Below are positions 8,347 through 17,019 of a DNA stretch of 64,000 nucleotides, piece after piece. Source of the DNA: Bacillota bacterium (lineage in GTDB: Bacteria; Bacillota; UBA4882; UBA8346); NCBI GenBank assembly GCA_023426245.1, contig JAFABB010000030.1, positions 124,001 to 188,000 of the forward strand. The letters are read 5' to 3'. Position 1 is the first letter of the stretch. The number at the start of each line of letters is the position of its first letter. The notes beneath the pieces were generated by a model. The model saw only the letters and a program-made list of their open reading frames with translations, was not told the origin of the DNA and ran no database searches. The translations under genes and the position numbers were made by a program.

Positions 8347-9276
8347 TCATTCCTCCTTGGACGCCAGTTTGATCCGGGGATCGATCACGGCATAGACGAT
8401 ATCAACCGCCAGATTGAGCAGCAGCAATATGCCGGCATAAAAGACCGTCAGGCCCAGGATTACGAAATAGTCACGATTATAAATACTGTTGACAAAGTAA
8501 TTACCGAGACCCGGGATAGCGAAAATTCTTTCAATCACAAAGGTGCCCGTCAAAAGGTTAGCCAGCATCGGCCCCAGAACCGTAATGAACGGAATCAAAG
8601 TATTTTTCAGCACATGCCGCAATACCACCGTTGCCTCGCTGAGTCCCTTGGAACGGGCGGTCCGGATATAATCCTGGGATAACACTTCCAGCATACTGGA
8701 ACGAATCAACCGCGCGAAAAATGCCAAAGGGAGAGCGGATAGGGCCAGGACCGGCAATACCAAATGGGCCGGTGTCCCCCAAAGCGCCGCCGGAAACAGC
8801 TGCCATTTATAGGCGAAACAATATTGCAAAAGCGTAGCCCCAATAAAACTCGGTATCGAAACACCCACGATCGCAACCAGCATTACCATATTATCCTGCC
8901 ATTTGGAATGCCGCAAAGCCGCCAGGATGCCGGCTGGAATCCCTAAGGCTACCGCCACCAAAACCGCCAATAGCCCGATAGCCGCGGAAACCGGAAATCC
9001 CGCCCGGATCAGATCATTCACCGAAGAGTCCGGATACTTGTAAGACGGACCCAAATCGAAATGGATGATTTTCTTCAAATAATCAACATATTGCCGCCAA
9101 AGGGGGTCGTTTAAATGGTAATGTTCCTTGATATTTTGGGTAATCTGTGCCGAGACCGCCTTTTCCTGATCAAAAGGTCCCCCCGGAATCGCATGCATTA
9201 AAATAAAAGTGATCGTTATGATTAACAATAATGTGGTCAAGGCGGAAATCAAACGGTCCAAAGCATACCTAGCCAT
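8347..9276 (-). CDS. oppB: Oligopeptide ABC transporter permease OppB
   Basis: 309-residue permease with six predicted membrane helices, starting 'LDRLISALTTLLLIITITFI' (TM1) followed by the family's 'HAIPGGPF' motif. The EAA loop is 'TARSKGLSEATVVLRHVLKN'. C-terminal 'YAVIDPRIKLASKEE' is typical of OppB/DppB. It pairs with OppC. It is separated from oppA upstream by about 380 nt containing hairpins, unlike the tight spacing of the other opp genes. Confidence 0.93.
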   Translation of the reverse strand: MARYALDRLISALTTLLLIITITFILMHAIPGGPFDQEKAVSAQITQNIKEHYHLNDPLWRQYVDYLKKIIHFDLGPSYKYPDSSVNDLIRAGFPVSAAIGLLAVLVAVALGIPAGILAALRHSKWQDNMVMLVAIVGVSIPSFIGATLLQYCFAYKWQLFPAALWGTPAHLVLPVLALSALPLAFFARLIRSSMLEVLSQDYIRTARSKGLSEATVVLRHVLKNTLIPFITVLGPMLANLLTGTFVIERIFAIPGLGNYFVNSIYNRDYFVILGLTVFYAGILLLLNLAVDIVYAVIDPRIKLASKEE

Positions 9277-9657
9277 TGTTTCACTCCCTTATTCAAAACA
9301 ACAAAACCTCTAGGAAAACGCCTTTTCCGGAAATAGAAAAGGCGTAACGTTCAATTATTAAAATACTACTTAAAATGAATGCCTAGAAATTGGGGCGCAG
9401 ACCTCTCACTCGCTCTCCCCCAATGATGCAATTTCGATAGTAGCTAATTCAGTGGGAGAGTAACCGATGCCTTCGCAGTCAAGAATCTTTTTAGAGATCA
9501 ACGAACTAGGGTTACCCTTCCACTCGAATTAGCTGTTTAATTCCCTTCTCAGGGGAAGGGCTCGCGTCCAATGGGACGCGCAGGTTAGGTCGCATTTAGG
9601 CATCCTACAATTTTCATCAGTTCTTGTGCCTCAAATCATTAATCCATACAAATCAAA
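9277..9657. other. oppA-oppB intergenic region with hairpins
   Basis: No gene seen in 381 nt. It contains a perfect 10-bp stem at 9318-9327/9336-9345 with an 8-nt loop, just upstream of oppB and followed on the minus strand by TTTTCC. It also holds two small hairpins at 9543-9548/9555-9560 and 9563-9569/9574-9580 (CGCGTCC-AATG-GGACGCG). The first could attenuate transcription so that oppA mRNA exceeds oppBCDF, as is common for binding-protein genes; the other two look like an intergenic repeat element. Confidence 0.45.
9318..9345 (-). terminator. Possible attenuator between oppA and oppB
   Basis: Perfect inverted repeat ACGCCTTTTC / GAAAAGGCGT with an 8-nt loop, followed on the minus strand by only a short T stretch. 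This would be a weak rho-independent terminator or an mRNA-stabilising stem at the 3' end of the oppA transcript. The role is inferred from position. Confidence 0.45.
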
Positions 9658-11283
9658 TCACTTATGGGCCCCAATGGTGACTCTCGAAAAGTCGATCAAA
9701 CCAACGGCCGAATAACGAACTCCTTTGACCCAGGGTTTGATGATATAAGGCCGGGTGTAAAAATAAATCGGAATCACCGGCATTTGGTTCATCAGGAGTT
9801 TCTCCGCCTCGTGCATGGCTTGATATCGTTGCTTGGTATTGAGAGTCGTTTTGGCGGTATCGATCAGTTTATCGTATTGCGGGTTTGTCCAGCCGGTAAA
9901 ATTGTTACCGTTGCCGGTAGCCCACAGATCCAGGAAGGTCATGGGATCAACATAATCCCCAATCCAACTGGAACGGGCGATTTGGAAATTTCCTTCCCTC
10001 CGGGACTGCAGGAATACTTTGGATTCCTGGTTAACCAGTGTGGTGTTGACGCCCAATTTCTCATGCCACATCTGTTGAATCACTTCAGCAATTTGTTTGT
10101 GGGTTTCATTGGTATTGTATAAAATCTCAAGGGTCGGGAATTTTTTGATATCGGAATAGCCCGCTTCCGCCAATAACTTTTTGGCTTGGGCGACTGCATT
10201 ATCGGTGAAACAGGCGCCGCCTACTTTACGAAACTCCGCTTTCGGACTGCTATCCGGTATTCCATAAGGTACAAAGCCAAGAGCCGGTTTTTCGCCCGCT
10301 TTGGTGATGTATTTGACGATCTGCTCCCGATTGATGGCCAGAGCCAAAGCTTTACGGACCCGCGGATCATTTAACGGCGGTTTTTTGGTATTGAGCATAT
10401 AGTAATAGGTATTAATGGTCGCGCTGTACTTGACCATACCCGCCGCTGACAACCGGGGAATTTCCGGTCGCGGCAACTCATCGGAAAGGTCGATTTGACC
10501 GGTATCGAACATGGTTAAGGCCGTGCTTTGTTCTTCGATCGGATAGAAGACTAATTTTTTCAATTTGACGCGGCTCTTGTCCCAATAATTGGGGTTGGGG
10601 ACAAACTCCAATTTCTCATGCCGGGACCAATTGGTCATTTTGAAGGGGCCATTGCCGACATAGGTTTCAGGATTGCCGGTCCATTTGTCGGGACTTGATT
10701 CAACCGTTTTCCGGTGCACCGGATAAAGGGCCGGGTTAATGGTTAAACCCAGGAAATAACTGCAGGGAGCATTTAAAGTGACAACGAGCGTGTAGTTATC
10801 TTTGGCACTGACACCGACTTGGTCGGCTTCTTTGATTTTACCGCTGTTGTAATCCTCGGCATTTTTTAGATAAAATAGCGTGCTGGCATTGGGTGAGCCG
10901 GTGCCGGGGTTAAGCAGTCTCTTCCAGGCATATTCAAAGTCGTACGCTGTTACCGGGTCACCATTGGACCATTTGGCATTTTTGCGAAGATAAAAGGTGT
11001 ATGTTTTACCGTCCGGCGAGATCTGCCACTTCTCAGCCACGCCGGGCTGGAGGGCGTCCCCTGCGCCAAAAGTCGCCAATCCTTCAAAACAAGCATATTC
11101 GACTCTGAATTCCTCGATACTGGTTGATTTAGCCGGATCAAGGTTAGCCGGTTCAAGCGCCAGATTGTAGTTGAGAACCGGTTCCGCAGTACCACCATTC
11201 TTGGCAGGTGATTTTGCAAATACCGCCGTACCGATCAGCAAGGCTGCGATGATGGGCAGCCAAATCCACACCGATTTTTTCAT
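9658..11283 (-). CDS. oppA: Oligopeptide-binding protein OppA (solute-binding family 5)
   Basis: 541 residues with an N-terminal signal peptide (Lys-Lys then 'IWLPIIAALLIGTAVFA'). No Cys lipobox is visible, so it is either released or anchored by the uncleaved helix. SBP family 5 signatures include 'LNYNLALEPANLDPAKSTS', 'WSNGDPVTAYDFEYAWKRLL', 'YVGNGPFKMTNWSRHEKLEF' and 'NPNYWD'. It captures peptides for OppBCDF. AGGAGG lies about 9 nt before the ATG. It is the first gene of the operon on the minus strand. Substrate may include cell-wall peptides, but the sequence does not decide this. Confidence 0.93.
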   Translation of the reverse strand: MKKSVWIWLPIIAALLIGTAVFAKSPAKNGGTAEPVLNYNLALEPANLDPAKSTSIEEFRVEYACFEGLATFGAGDALQPGVAEKWQISPDGKTYTFYLRKNAKWSNGDPVTAYDFEYAWKRLLNPGTGSPNASTLFYLKNAEDYNSGKIKEADQVGVSAKDNYTLVVTLNAPCSYFLGLTINPALYPVHRKTVESSPDKWTGNPETYVGNGPFKMTNWSRHEKLEFVPNPNYWDKSRVKLKKLVFYPIEEQSTALTMFDTGQIDLSDELPRPEIPRLSAAGMVKYSATINTYYYMLNTKKPPLNDPRVRKALALAINREQIVKYITKAGEKPALGFVPYGIPDSSPKAEFRKVGGACFTDNAVAQAKKLLAEAGYSDIKKFPTLEILYNTNETHKQIAEVIQQMWHEKLGVNTTLVNQESKVFLQSRREGNFQIARSSWIGDYVDPMTFLDLWATGNGNNFTGWTNPQYDKLIDTAKTTLNTKQRYQAMHEAEKLLMNQMPVIPIYFYTRPYIIKPWVKGVRYSAVGLIDFSRVTIGAHK

Positions 11284-12026
11284 CGAACATTCCTCCTGTC
11301 CGTTAGGTGAAAGTATATGGAAAAACTTCTGTAAATTAAGTTTAAGCTTTTTTCGACACCCTAAATAAAAAACCTTTATATTTCTACTGGTAATTAAATC
11401 TTAACAATCAAAAACATTGAAAATGGCGTACAAAAAAAGCCACCCTGTCCTGGGGTGTGCGGCCCTCTCTTTAATTTTGGCTCTCTTCTCTTTGAAGACA
11501 ATTATCGAAATAATTCGGGTCAACCCGCATTCTATCTGGGGCTCTCTACAAAGCATTCAAAATCAACAAGAAATACATTATATAGTTTCATTGAATATGT
11601 TGATTTCTATATATTGTATTTCTTTATCGTAAAATTTTCTTTTGGGACAGCCCGACGAACTGCCATTCTTTTGGTCTTTGATTTTAAAAACTTCGTAAGT
11701 CTAAGCCTTAGTGAGGATTGACCCGACTTTTAGCAATCTTTTGGTCTAAAACAACAAAAGTCTTAAACATTTTGGTTAGCATTTTCGCTCATTTATAGCA
11801 TTTTACGTCTTCTAAACCACGATTACCTCAAATATTAATACCGCTTTGCAAGATATTTCTTTTGATAATTGGTGGCATCGGTTGTCAACTCATGAAAAGA
11901 TACGTTTAGGCCAGAAAACAAAGTTTTAAAACACAATTAGTCAGTTCTCTGCGCGAGATATTTTTTGATTTTCAAACATAGCTGATAGATCACCACATCC
12001 CAATAATCTGCTGAATTACTTTATAA
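11284..12026. other. Long intergenic region with palindromic repeat and coding remnant
   Basis: About 740 nt without a convincing gene. It should contain the oppA promoter at its left end. A large hairpin repeat lies at 11568-11624 (separate entry). On the plus strand near 11851-11930 a short open frame without Met encodes 'QDISFDNWWHRLSTHEKIR' before a stop, which looks like the tail of a lost protein gene. The frames around 11417-11721 are shadows across the hairpin and were not called. Confidence 0.4.
11568..11624. repeat. Palindromic repeat, copy 1
   Basis: 18-nt arms 11568-11585 and 11607-11624 are inverted copies with one mismatch, around a 21-nt loop. The arm AAGAAATACAWTATAT also builds the hairpin at 45800-45856, more than 34 kb away. 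The arms are A+T-rich and carry no gene. It may be a miniature mobile or REP-like element, or a bidirectional terminator; two copies in one window favour a repeat family. Confidence 0.6.
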
Positions 12027-12683
12027 TCAGATTGTTTTATTAGCAAACATTAATTCGGTAATTTTAATGATAAACTCCTTATAAACATCTTTTACGCTAG
12101 TTACGTCGGTGTTTAAAATTTCATCCTTATATATTTGGAGATATTTTTTAAAACTTGAAAGCATACTATGACTGTTGGTGAGTATTTTCGCATCGTTGGC
12201 ATTAACTAAAAAACCATATAAGCTACAATTACCGTAAATATTTATATCTGACTTTTCTTCTAGTTTTATATTTAGCTCCTTTGGGTAAACAATAACAGGG
12301 TTTGGTATTGCATAAGCGTAATATACAATTAAAACCGTTTTACAACCTTGCTTCTTAGCGTATTGAGCGGCTATTTTTTCATCAATAAAAAATGACCCTA
12401 AATATTTTTTAAAGACTTTTTCATAGGGAATAATCGAATTAAGTTGGACAACTTGAAACCCTTTTTCTTGAAATAAAGAAGATAAATATGTACCTCCTGT
12501 TTTGATCACAAAATCTCTCAACATGAGATCTTTATTATCATATAATTGACTGGAAGCAATAATTTCTATTCCGATAGGATTGAATTGATCAATACTATCC
12601 TGTGACAAAGTCATATATCCACTTGAACAACCCGATATAATGAATAGACCTACAACCAAAACTGCTAGAACTAGCTTCTTCAT
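12027..12683 (-). CDS. Putative lipoprotein of unknown function
   Basis: 218 residues starting 'MKKLVLAVLVVGLFIISGC': a type II signal peptide with lipobox ISGC, so Cys19 should be lipidated after cleavage. The mature part has alternating beta and alpha segments, including 'IGIEIIASSQLYD', 'KTVLIVYYAYAIPNP' and an 'NIYGNCSLYGFLVNANDAK' stretch. I do not recognise a family. It is the first of several small exported or immunity-like proteins on this strand (12.0-16.3 kb), separated from the next gene by about 85 nt. Lower G+C than the sugar and opp genes suggests accessory DNA. Confidence 0.7.
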   Translation of the reverse strand: MKKLVLAVLVVGLFIISGCSSGYMTLSQDSIDQFNPIGIEIIASSQLYDNKDLMLRDFVIKTGGTYLSSLFQEKGFQVVQLNSIIPYEKVFKKYLGSFFIDEKIAAQYAKKQGCKTVLIVYYAYAIPNPVIVYPKELNIKLEEKSDINIYGNCSLYGFLVNANDAKILTNSHSMLSSFKKYLQIYKDEILNTDVTSVKDVYKEFIIKITELMFANKTI

Positions 12684-12768
12684 ATCAGTTACCTCTCAAT
12701 TGGTAAATTCATCTGCAATCGTAAATAGGCCTTAATTTAAAAGCTACCACGGAGGGCAGCTGCCCGGA

Positions 12769-13296
12769 TCATTTTACATAGAATTCATTGATGATAATAA
12801 ACGGCTCGTGGTCATAGATGATGAAAAAGATAAGATATAATGTCAAGTCACAACCCTGATAATATTCTTGCCGAAAGGGTTCTCGAAAAGTTTCCTGAAT
12901 AGGAAGCCAATATTCTCTCCCATCGGAATCTCGAATGAATATTTCATGTTGATATACATCATATATTCTTTTATTGTCAGGCAAAAAAGTTTTTTGAAAT
13001 ACTTCCAGCCCTTTTAAGTTCTTCGCAGAAAGCAGCCTTTCTTGATTCAAGTATGTTGCTTGAATCGAAAATACCACCTGGGGGTGGATCAAAATATCAA
13101 TATCATTCCGCCCGGTGGCTCCAGGCGGATTTTTACCGATATTGCCATGTTCTTTTTGCATTTTATTAAATTCTTCATTGATTGTTGAAAGCGGATATTC
13201 CGCCGGATCAAAGGCTTGAGCGATAACTGGGAAACCAAAGCTTACAAGTAAAACAGCAAAAATACCGATTCCAAAACAAGAAATTTTATATCGCAT
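12769..13296 (-). CDS. Exported protein of unknown function
   Basis: 175 residues from the ATG at 13294-13296, which follows TAAGGAGGTATTCC, a very good Shine-Dalgarno site; an in-frame upstream extension to 13332 would include that site and is rejected. N-terminal signal peptide 'IFAVLLVSFGFPVIAQA' with an AQA cleavage site. The mature protein has 'VYQHEIFIRDSDGREYWLPI' and ends 'HEPFIIINEFYVK', compact beta-rich features, but I do not recognise a named family. It lies in the block of small proteins around the DUF4288-like gene. Confidence 0.7.
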   Translation of the reverse strand: MRYKISCFGIGIFAVLLVSFGFPVIAQAFDPAEYPLSTINEEFNKMQKEHGNIGKNPPGATGRNDIDILIHPQVVFSIQATYLNQERLLSAKNLKGLEVFQKTFLPDNKRIYDVYQHEIFIRDSDGREYWLPIQETFREPFRQEYYQGCDLTLYLIFFIIYDHEPFIIINEFYVK

Positions 13297-13443
13297 GGAA
13301 TACCTCCTTAAAATTACCGGTGGTCCCCTCACCTAGTAAAATCAAACAACTTCTGTGATTTTTTGCCCGCTCAATCTCGAAAACTCCCCTAAGCATCGGC
13401 CCTCGGATGTAACCACGCACGGTGTAGCCGGTAGTCCCTCGTT

Positions 13444-14505
13444 TCATCCATTCAAATCTTTACCACTTGCATACAAATCAACATCCAATGTTATATTTAA
13501 TTCAGACATCTTTTTTATAATATCCTTCTCAAGATGGATTCCCCACATTTGATCTTTGTAACCATAGTAAGTGATAGAAATTTCAACTGTTGCAATATCC
13601 GATAAAGTTACAATCGATTCCTGACGTTGAATAAGAAAATTAATAAGTTGTTTCAGCTTTTCTTCTAACTCCCCTGTTTTTCTAGTTTCAAGAGAAAAAA
13701 CAAAACCACTATGATCATAAACAACAGAATGGGTAGGTCTTTTTCTTTCCCCTTTTTCCCATTGCCTTTGGGGCTTAAAATTAATTTTTTCAAGTATCCT
13801 ATCCAAACTATGATTTTCCGAAACAACAACAAGTTCTACAACATTACCTGGAGACATTTCCATCCACAGTGGTTCAAAACTATCTTCAGTACAAATATAG
13901 ACAACGAAATAAAATTTTTCATCTTTTACTGGAAAATAAACTGCAGCTTTGTTTTCTGCTTCATAAACAAAAACATCTTCAATAAAAGGCATACCATCCT
14001 TATAAACCAGTTCATTCACACTTAAAAACTGTTTAGTTAATTCAAAAGTAGGATTTAATACCTCTTTTATTGCAGCTTCTTTTATTATCATTTCATTCAT
14101 GATCCGGTTCATCCTCATCTTCCGATATATTATCAGGGAAAATTTATATATCACTTCTTCAGTTTTCATCTCCATAGGAACCTGAATAAACCGCGAATAG
14201 ACCTCGGTTCCTGAATGGATATTTTTATCCAATAAAGAAAAGCAATCTAAAAAGTCAACAAATCTCCACTCAACTTTTTCATCGTAAGGATTAATGTAAT
14301 CATGCTCGTTTTCTTTTGCCTTTTTCTCTGCTATTTTATAAGCATGATCAAATGATTGTGCCTTTACAACAATAATGCTCTCTTCAAACGTCTTTAATGT
14401 TTTTGAATAGTTTTGATCGACTTTTTCAGGAGTTGGTTCACCGGATATAATACTCTCCAATAAAATTTTCATGGCATACCATTCCCATTTTGACTTTCGT
14501 TTCAT
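13444..14505 (-). CDS. DUF4288-DUF4279-like fusion, putative immunity protein
   Basis: 353 residues. Residues about 9-110 (WYAMKILLE..., FEESIIVVKA, 'ENEHDYINPYDEKVEWRFV', GTEVYSRF) look like a DUF4288 domain. The last ~110 residues (HSVVYDHSGFVFSLETRKTG, LEEKLKQLINFL, then a final LNITLDVDLYA) resemble DUF4279. A middle segment with 'YKDGMPFIEDVFVYEAE' and PGNVVELVVV separates them. Both domain types are known from putative immunity proteins of polymorphic toxin systems; the fusion of two suggests protection against more than one toxin. Start ATG at 14503-14505 has GGGGAG 8 nt upstream. No toxin gene is visible in the window. Assignments rest on recalled motif patterns and need a profile search. 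Confidence 0.6.
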   Translation of the reverse strand: MKRKSKWEWYAMKILLESIISGEPTPEKVDQNYSKTLKTFEESIIVVKAQSFDHAYKIAEKKAKENEHDYINPYDEKVEWRFVDFLDCFSLLDKNIHSGTEVYSRFIQVPMEMKTEEVIYKFSLIIYRKMRMNRIMNEMIIKEAAIKEVLNPTFELTKQFLSVNELVYKDGMPFIEDVFVYEAENKAAVYFPVKDEKFYFVVYICTEDSFEPLWMEMSPGNVVELVVVSENHSLDRILEKINFKPQRQWEKGERKRPTHSVVYDHSGFVFSLETRKTGELEEKLKQLINFLIQRQESIVTLSDIATVEISITYYGYKDQMWGIHLEKDIIKKMSELNITLDVDLYASGKDLNG

Positions 14506-14949
14506 CAGTTTTTCTCCCCGATGCAGGAACGGAACTGTGCTACAACGTCCCTTCCCAAATTCAACAACCATGGATGGCGTCTTTCTTAAATGAAACGCTA
14601 ATACCTTTTCAAGTAATCACAAGTTATGAATGTCGAAGAGAGGCGAAAGTTTATTACAAATAATCTTTTCTAGAGCATATATTCGAGTTTTTAAGCTAAT
14701 TCTTCGCTGCTTGTTTTTAAAAATAACTCCATGCTAAATAAAACTCACTCCCCCTCTCTCAAGCATCCATATTAAACTATCATCAGAGAGAGGGGATGTG
14801 CAACCAAGTGAATATAACCTATAGGATTATCTGAGGGGTGAGTTGAATAAACTTCTGATACGACTTACTTCGAGTACCCATCTTCGAATTACCGCCCCCG
14901 AAGCATAAGCAGCATGATGCTGCGCCCTATAAATCAATAAATGAAATAT
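14506..14949. other. Intergenic region with a GA-rich inverted repeat
   Basis: About 440 nt with no supported gene. It has a perfect 10-bp inverted repeat CCCCTCTCTC (14751-14760) and GAGAGAGGGG (14786-14795) around a 25-nt loop. The stem lacks a T-run on either side, so it is not a convincing terminator. The promoter of the minus-strand DUF4288-like gene is expected near its left end. Confidence 0.4.
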
Positions 14950-15561
14950 TCAGCCACCATCAGGTTCACTCCCATTGTCATTCTGCCAGTTGATTTCTCG
15001 TTTTTGGAAATCTGTTAGTTCCAATTTTTCTCCAATGTTCCTTGTTAATTTAACACCTTTCATATTTGCCCCGGAAAAGTCGCAATTTTCAAAACTAGAA
15101 TGCCTCAAATCGACGTTTTCTAAATTTGCATTACAAAACCTAACTTCTATATAAATAGATGCCCTTAAATCGCTATCCGTTAAATTCGAATGGGAAAAAT
15201 CAACCCTAATAAAATCATTCCAACATAAATTGGATTCTGATAAATCCGACTTAAAAAATGAAACATTCCGTATTTCGGAGCGACCAAAATAAGTTCTCAG
15301 CATTGTTAATTTTTCTAATTTTTCACCGGCAATACTGGTCCGAAAAAAGCTGATGCCCAGAGGTTCTTCATCGTCATATCTTGGCATTCTTTTGGGCAAT
15401 GGTGGAATTTTACCATTTTCAATTAATTGAATCGACTGTAAATATTGGCATGTCTCTTCATAATTCATTATGTCCGAATCTCCCCGGCTTAGCACTTTAT
15501 CACTGGAACTACTTCCAACTAAAAAAATTAAAAATAGAATAAGGCAAACCCGTTTTTTCAA
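14950..15561 (-). CDS. Exported pentapeptide-repeat protein
   Basis: 203 residues with an N-terminal hydrophobic segment 'VCLILFLIFLVGSSSS' (signal peptide or anchor). From about residue 70 to 180 it shows A(D/N)LXX-type pentapeptide repeats, for example VSFFKSDLSESNL, VDFSHSNLTDSDLRAS and 'CNANLENVDLRHSSFENCDF' followed by SGANMKG, which fold into a right-handed quadrilateral beta-helix. Pentapeptide proteins act as scaffolds, topoisomerase protectants or immunity factors; export argues against gyrase protection. It is surrounded by small exported and immunity-like genes. Function unknown. Confidence 0.75.
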   Translation of the reverse strand: MKKRVCLILFLIFLVGSSSSDKVLSRGDSDIMNYEETCQYLQSIQLIENGKIPPLPKRMPRYDDEEPLGISFFRTSIAGEKLEKLTMLRTYFGRSEIRNVSFFKSDLSESNLCWNDFIRVDFSHSNLTDSDLRASIYIEVRFCNANLENVDLRHSSFENCDFSGANMKGVKLTRNIGEKLELTDFQKREINWQNDNGSEPDGG

Positions 15562-15970
15562 AACTTACACCTCACTACCATACTTTACTTTTATCAAGCG
15601 ACGCAGGAGGCGCCGTTCATTTGCCCACCATTACATATACTCATTCATTACCGACTTATATCTATATGCGAATATATTTAATCCGATACGGCATAAGTCG
15701 AATATTAGACTTTCAAAGTGTTGCTATTACTCTTTTATCCCCATCAAACGATCCAAAGCACTCTCTATCGAACCGATAAACGGTTTGCTTCCCTGTGTTA
15801 AGTTCTTATCAAAAAGGAATATTCCCTATTTACCTGTAATTTCCTGCCTTTCATCCGATTTACTGGAAATATTCAAATTATTGTTAAAAAAATATCCTTT
15901 AAACCACGTTTCTGGAAGTGGTTTAAAGGACAGGAAACCCTCCCATACCATTTAAATCTTAAGAAGGATT
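15562..15970. other. Intergenic region, gene-free except for a terminator
   Basis: About 410 nt. The only strong signal is the hairpin at 15895-15930 (separate entry). The open frame at 15470-15955 on the plus strand crosses the pentapeptide gene's start and that terminator, so I treat it as a shadow. Confidence 0.4.
15895..15930 (-). terminator. Rho-independent terminator
   Basis: Perfect 13-bp stem TCCTTTAAACCAC / GTGGTTTAAAGGA with a 10-nt loop, followed on the minus strand by ATATTTTTTT. It lies 41 nt downstream of the stop of the minus-strand gene at 15971-16333 and should end its transcript. Confidence 0.85.
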
Positions 15971-16333
15971 TCACGATACCGGATTTAATGTTTCCGGTGT
16001 TTCTTGCGGCTCTTTGGCTGCAAATTCACCCGCCCTGAATCCGAATGCGGGCCAGGATTCCTGGGGCATTTCGATCTTAACCAACCTTTTGGCTATGCTG
16101 TATTGGTTGTTTAAGTCGGCCATAATTTGCTGTTGCTCGGCGGTAGCCTCCTGGGCGCTGGCGCTTAGAGCGTTCCTCTTACTTTCAAGCAGGTTTGCCC
16201 GATCATGCAGGCTGGACATGGCGGCAATAAAATCAGCAGTAACTCCCCATTTGGCTAGCTTGTCCGCATTGCCTTTCAAGCCATCCAACATATTCTTGGC
16301 CTTATTGATCTGATGCGCAAATGTTTGATACAA
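15971..16333 (-). CDS. Small helical protein of unknown function
   Basis: 120 residues starting at the TTG at 16331-16333, preceded by AGAGGAGGTGATATC, a near-perfect match to the 16S rRNA anti-Shine-Dalgarno; a longer in-frame version to 16444 lacks any such site. The protein is almost wholly alpha-helical: 'INKAKNMLDGLKGNADKLAK', then 'LLESKRNALSASAQEATAEQ' and a further helix ending SIAKRLVKIEMPQESWPAFG. No signal peptide, no Cys. I do not recognise the family; a small coiled-coil or bundle is likely. The strong ribosome binding site and terminator imply an independently expressed, possibly abundant protein. Confidence 0.72.
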   Translation of the reverse strand: MYQTFAHQINKAKNMLDGLKGNADKLAKWGVTADFIAAMSSLHDRANLLESKRNALSASAQEATAEQQQIMADLNNQYSIAKRLVKIEMPQESWPAFGFRAGEFAAKEPQETPETLNPVS

Positions 16334-16511
16334 GATATCACCTCCTCTCTTGTAATTTTTTTTTAAACAGCCCATTGCCATGGATGCAAATTGGCATTCA
16401 ACGAAGAGCTGTATAGATGTCGGACGGTTTATTAAATTGAGCATAAAGTTGATTTAGCAAACTCTCTGAAATCAACTCACCCCGTTATCATGACATTTAT
16501 TAAAAACCCAA

Positions 16512-16553
16512 TCAAAGAAGACCCGCTACCTTTAGGTAGCGGGTCTTCTTTGA
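16512..16553. terminator. Very strong hairpin, probable bidirectional terminator
   Basis: Perfect 19-bp inverted repeat, arms 16512-16530 and 16535-16553, with a TTTA loop; the core is GACCCGCTACC / GGTAGCGGGTC. The arms end in TTCTTTGA-type sequence rather than a pure T-run. On the minus strand it lies 467 nt after the beta-barrel gene stop (17020), so the repeat tract between them would be in that gene's 3' untranslated region. Confidence 0.65.
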
Positions 16554-16705
16554 CTTCTCCCGACAATAATAATATATCATCTTTTTCGTGACTTTTGGTG
16601 CCGGAAAAGTGCCGAAGTAAATCACGCAGAGCAGCGCTTTTGGCAGTTCTTTTATATTTCAAGCAGATTTCTCTACTGAACCGATGACTAAACCCATTTC
16701 AATGA

Positions 16706-17010
16706 TTATTTTTTCACTCATCCTGTTGTCCGGCTCATTCTTTGAATTGTTTTTTCCCATCAACCGATAATCGAAACCATTTCAACAATCACTTTTTCCC
16801 TCCACCCAATCGCCCGTTTCATTTTTTCAATCGGCTTTATCGATCATCCAATTGTTTTTGGCCATCATCCCATGATCCGGATCATTTCAGCAATTGTTTT
16901 TTTCAATTATCCAATTGTATTTTCTCATCAACCCATTGTTTTTTTATTTCAACCCATCACTTTGTGTTATCATCCAATCGTTACAACCACTTCAGCCCCA
17001 CCGATTGAAT
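16706..17010. repeat. Degenerate 21-nt (7-codon) tandem repeat tract
   Basis: About 300 nt built from diverged 21-nt units, often paired into 42-nt units. On the plus strand one frame stays open from 16706 to 17008 and reads as heptads: NCFFPST, DNRNHFN, NHFFPPP, NRPFHFF, NRLYRSS, NCFWPSS, HDPDHFS, NCFFQLS, NCIFSST, HCFFIST, HHFVLSS, NRYNHFS. No ribosome binding site precedes it and the composition is odd, so I do not call a protein. On the minus strand the units look like ...AAAACAATTGGATGAT... with stops in every frame. The rest of 16334-17019 holds the terminator described separately and no supported gene. Confidence 0.65.
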
Positions 17011-17019
17011 CCATTCCCC

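Noticed and set aside
5389..11283. Possibility that the ABC transporter is nickel- or antimicrobial-peptide-specific (Nik/Sap) rather than oligopeptide
   Set aside because: Gene order A-B-C-D-F, the binding-protein length and motifs fit Opp/Dpp, and no metal-binding signatures are seen; the exact substrate remains open.
11417..11721. Two overlapping plus-strand open frames upstream of oppA
   Set aside because: Both cross the palindromic repeat at 11568-11624, lack ribosome binding sites and have no recognisable protein features.
15470..15955. 161-codon plus-strand frame antisense to the pentapeptide gene start
   Set aside because: It overlaps a supported gene and a terminator, is Arg/Ser/Tyr-rich without domain character and has no Shine-Dalgarno site.
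16477..16662. Minus-strand 61-codon open frame
   Set aside because: It runs straight through the perfect 19-bp terminator hairpin at 16512-16553, and no ribosome binding site was identified for it.
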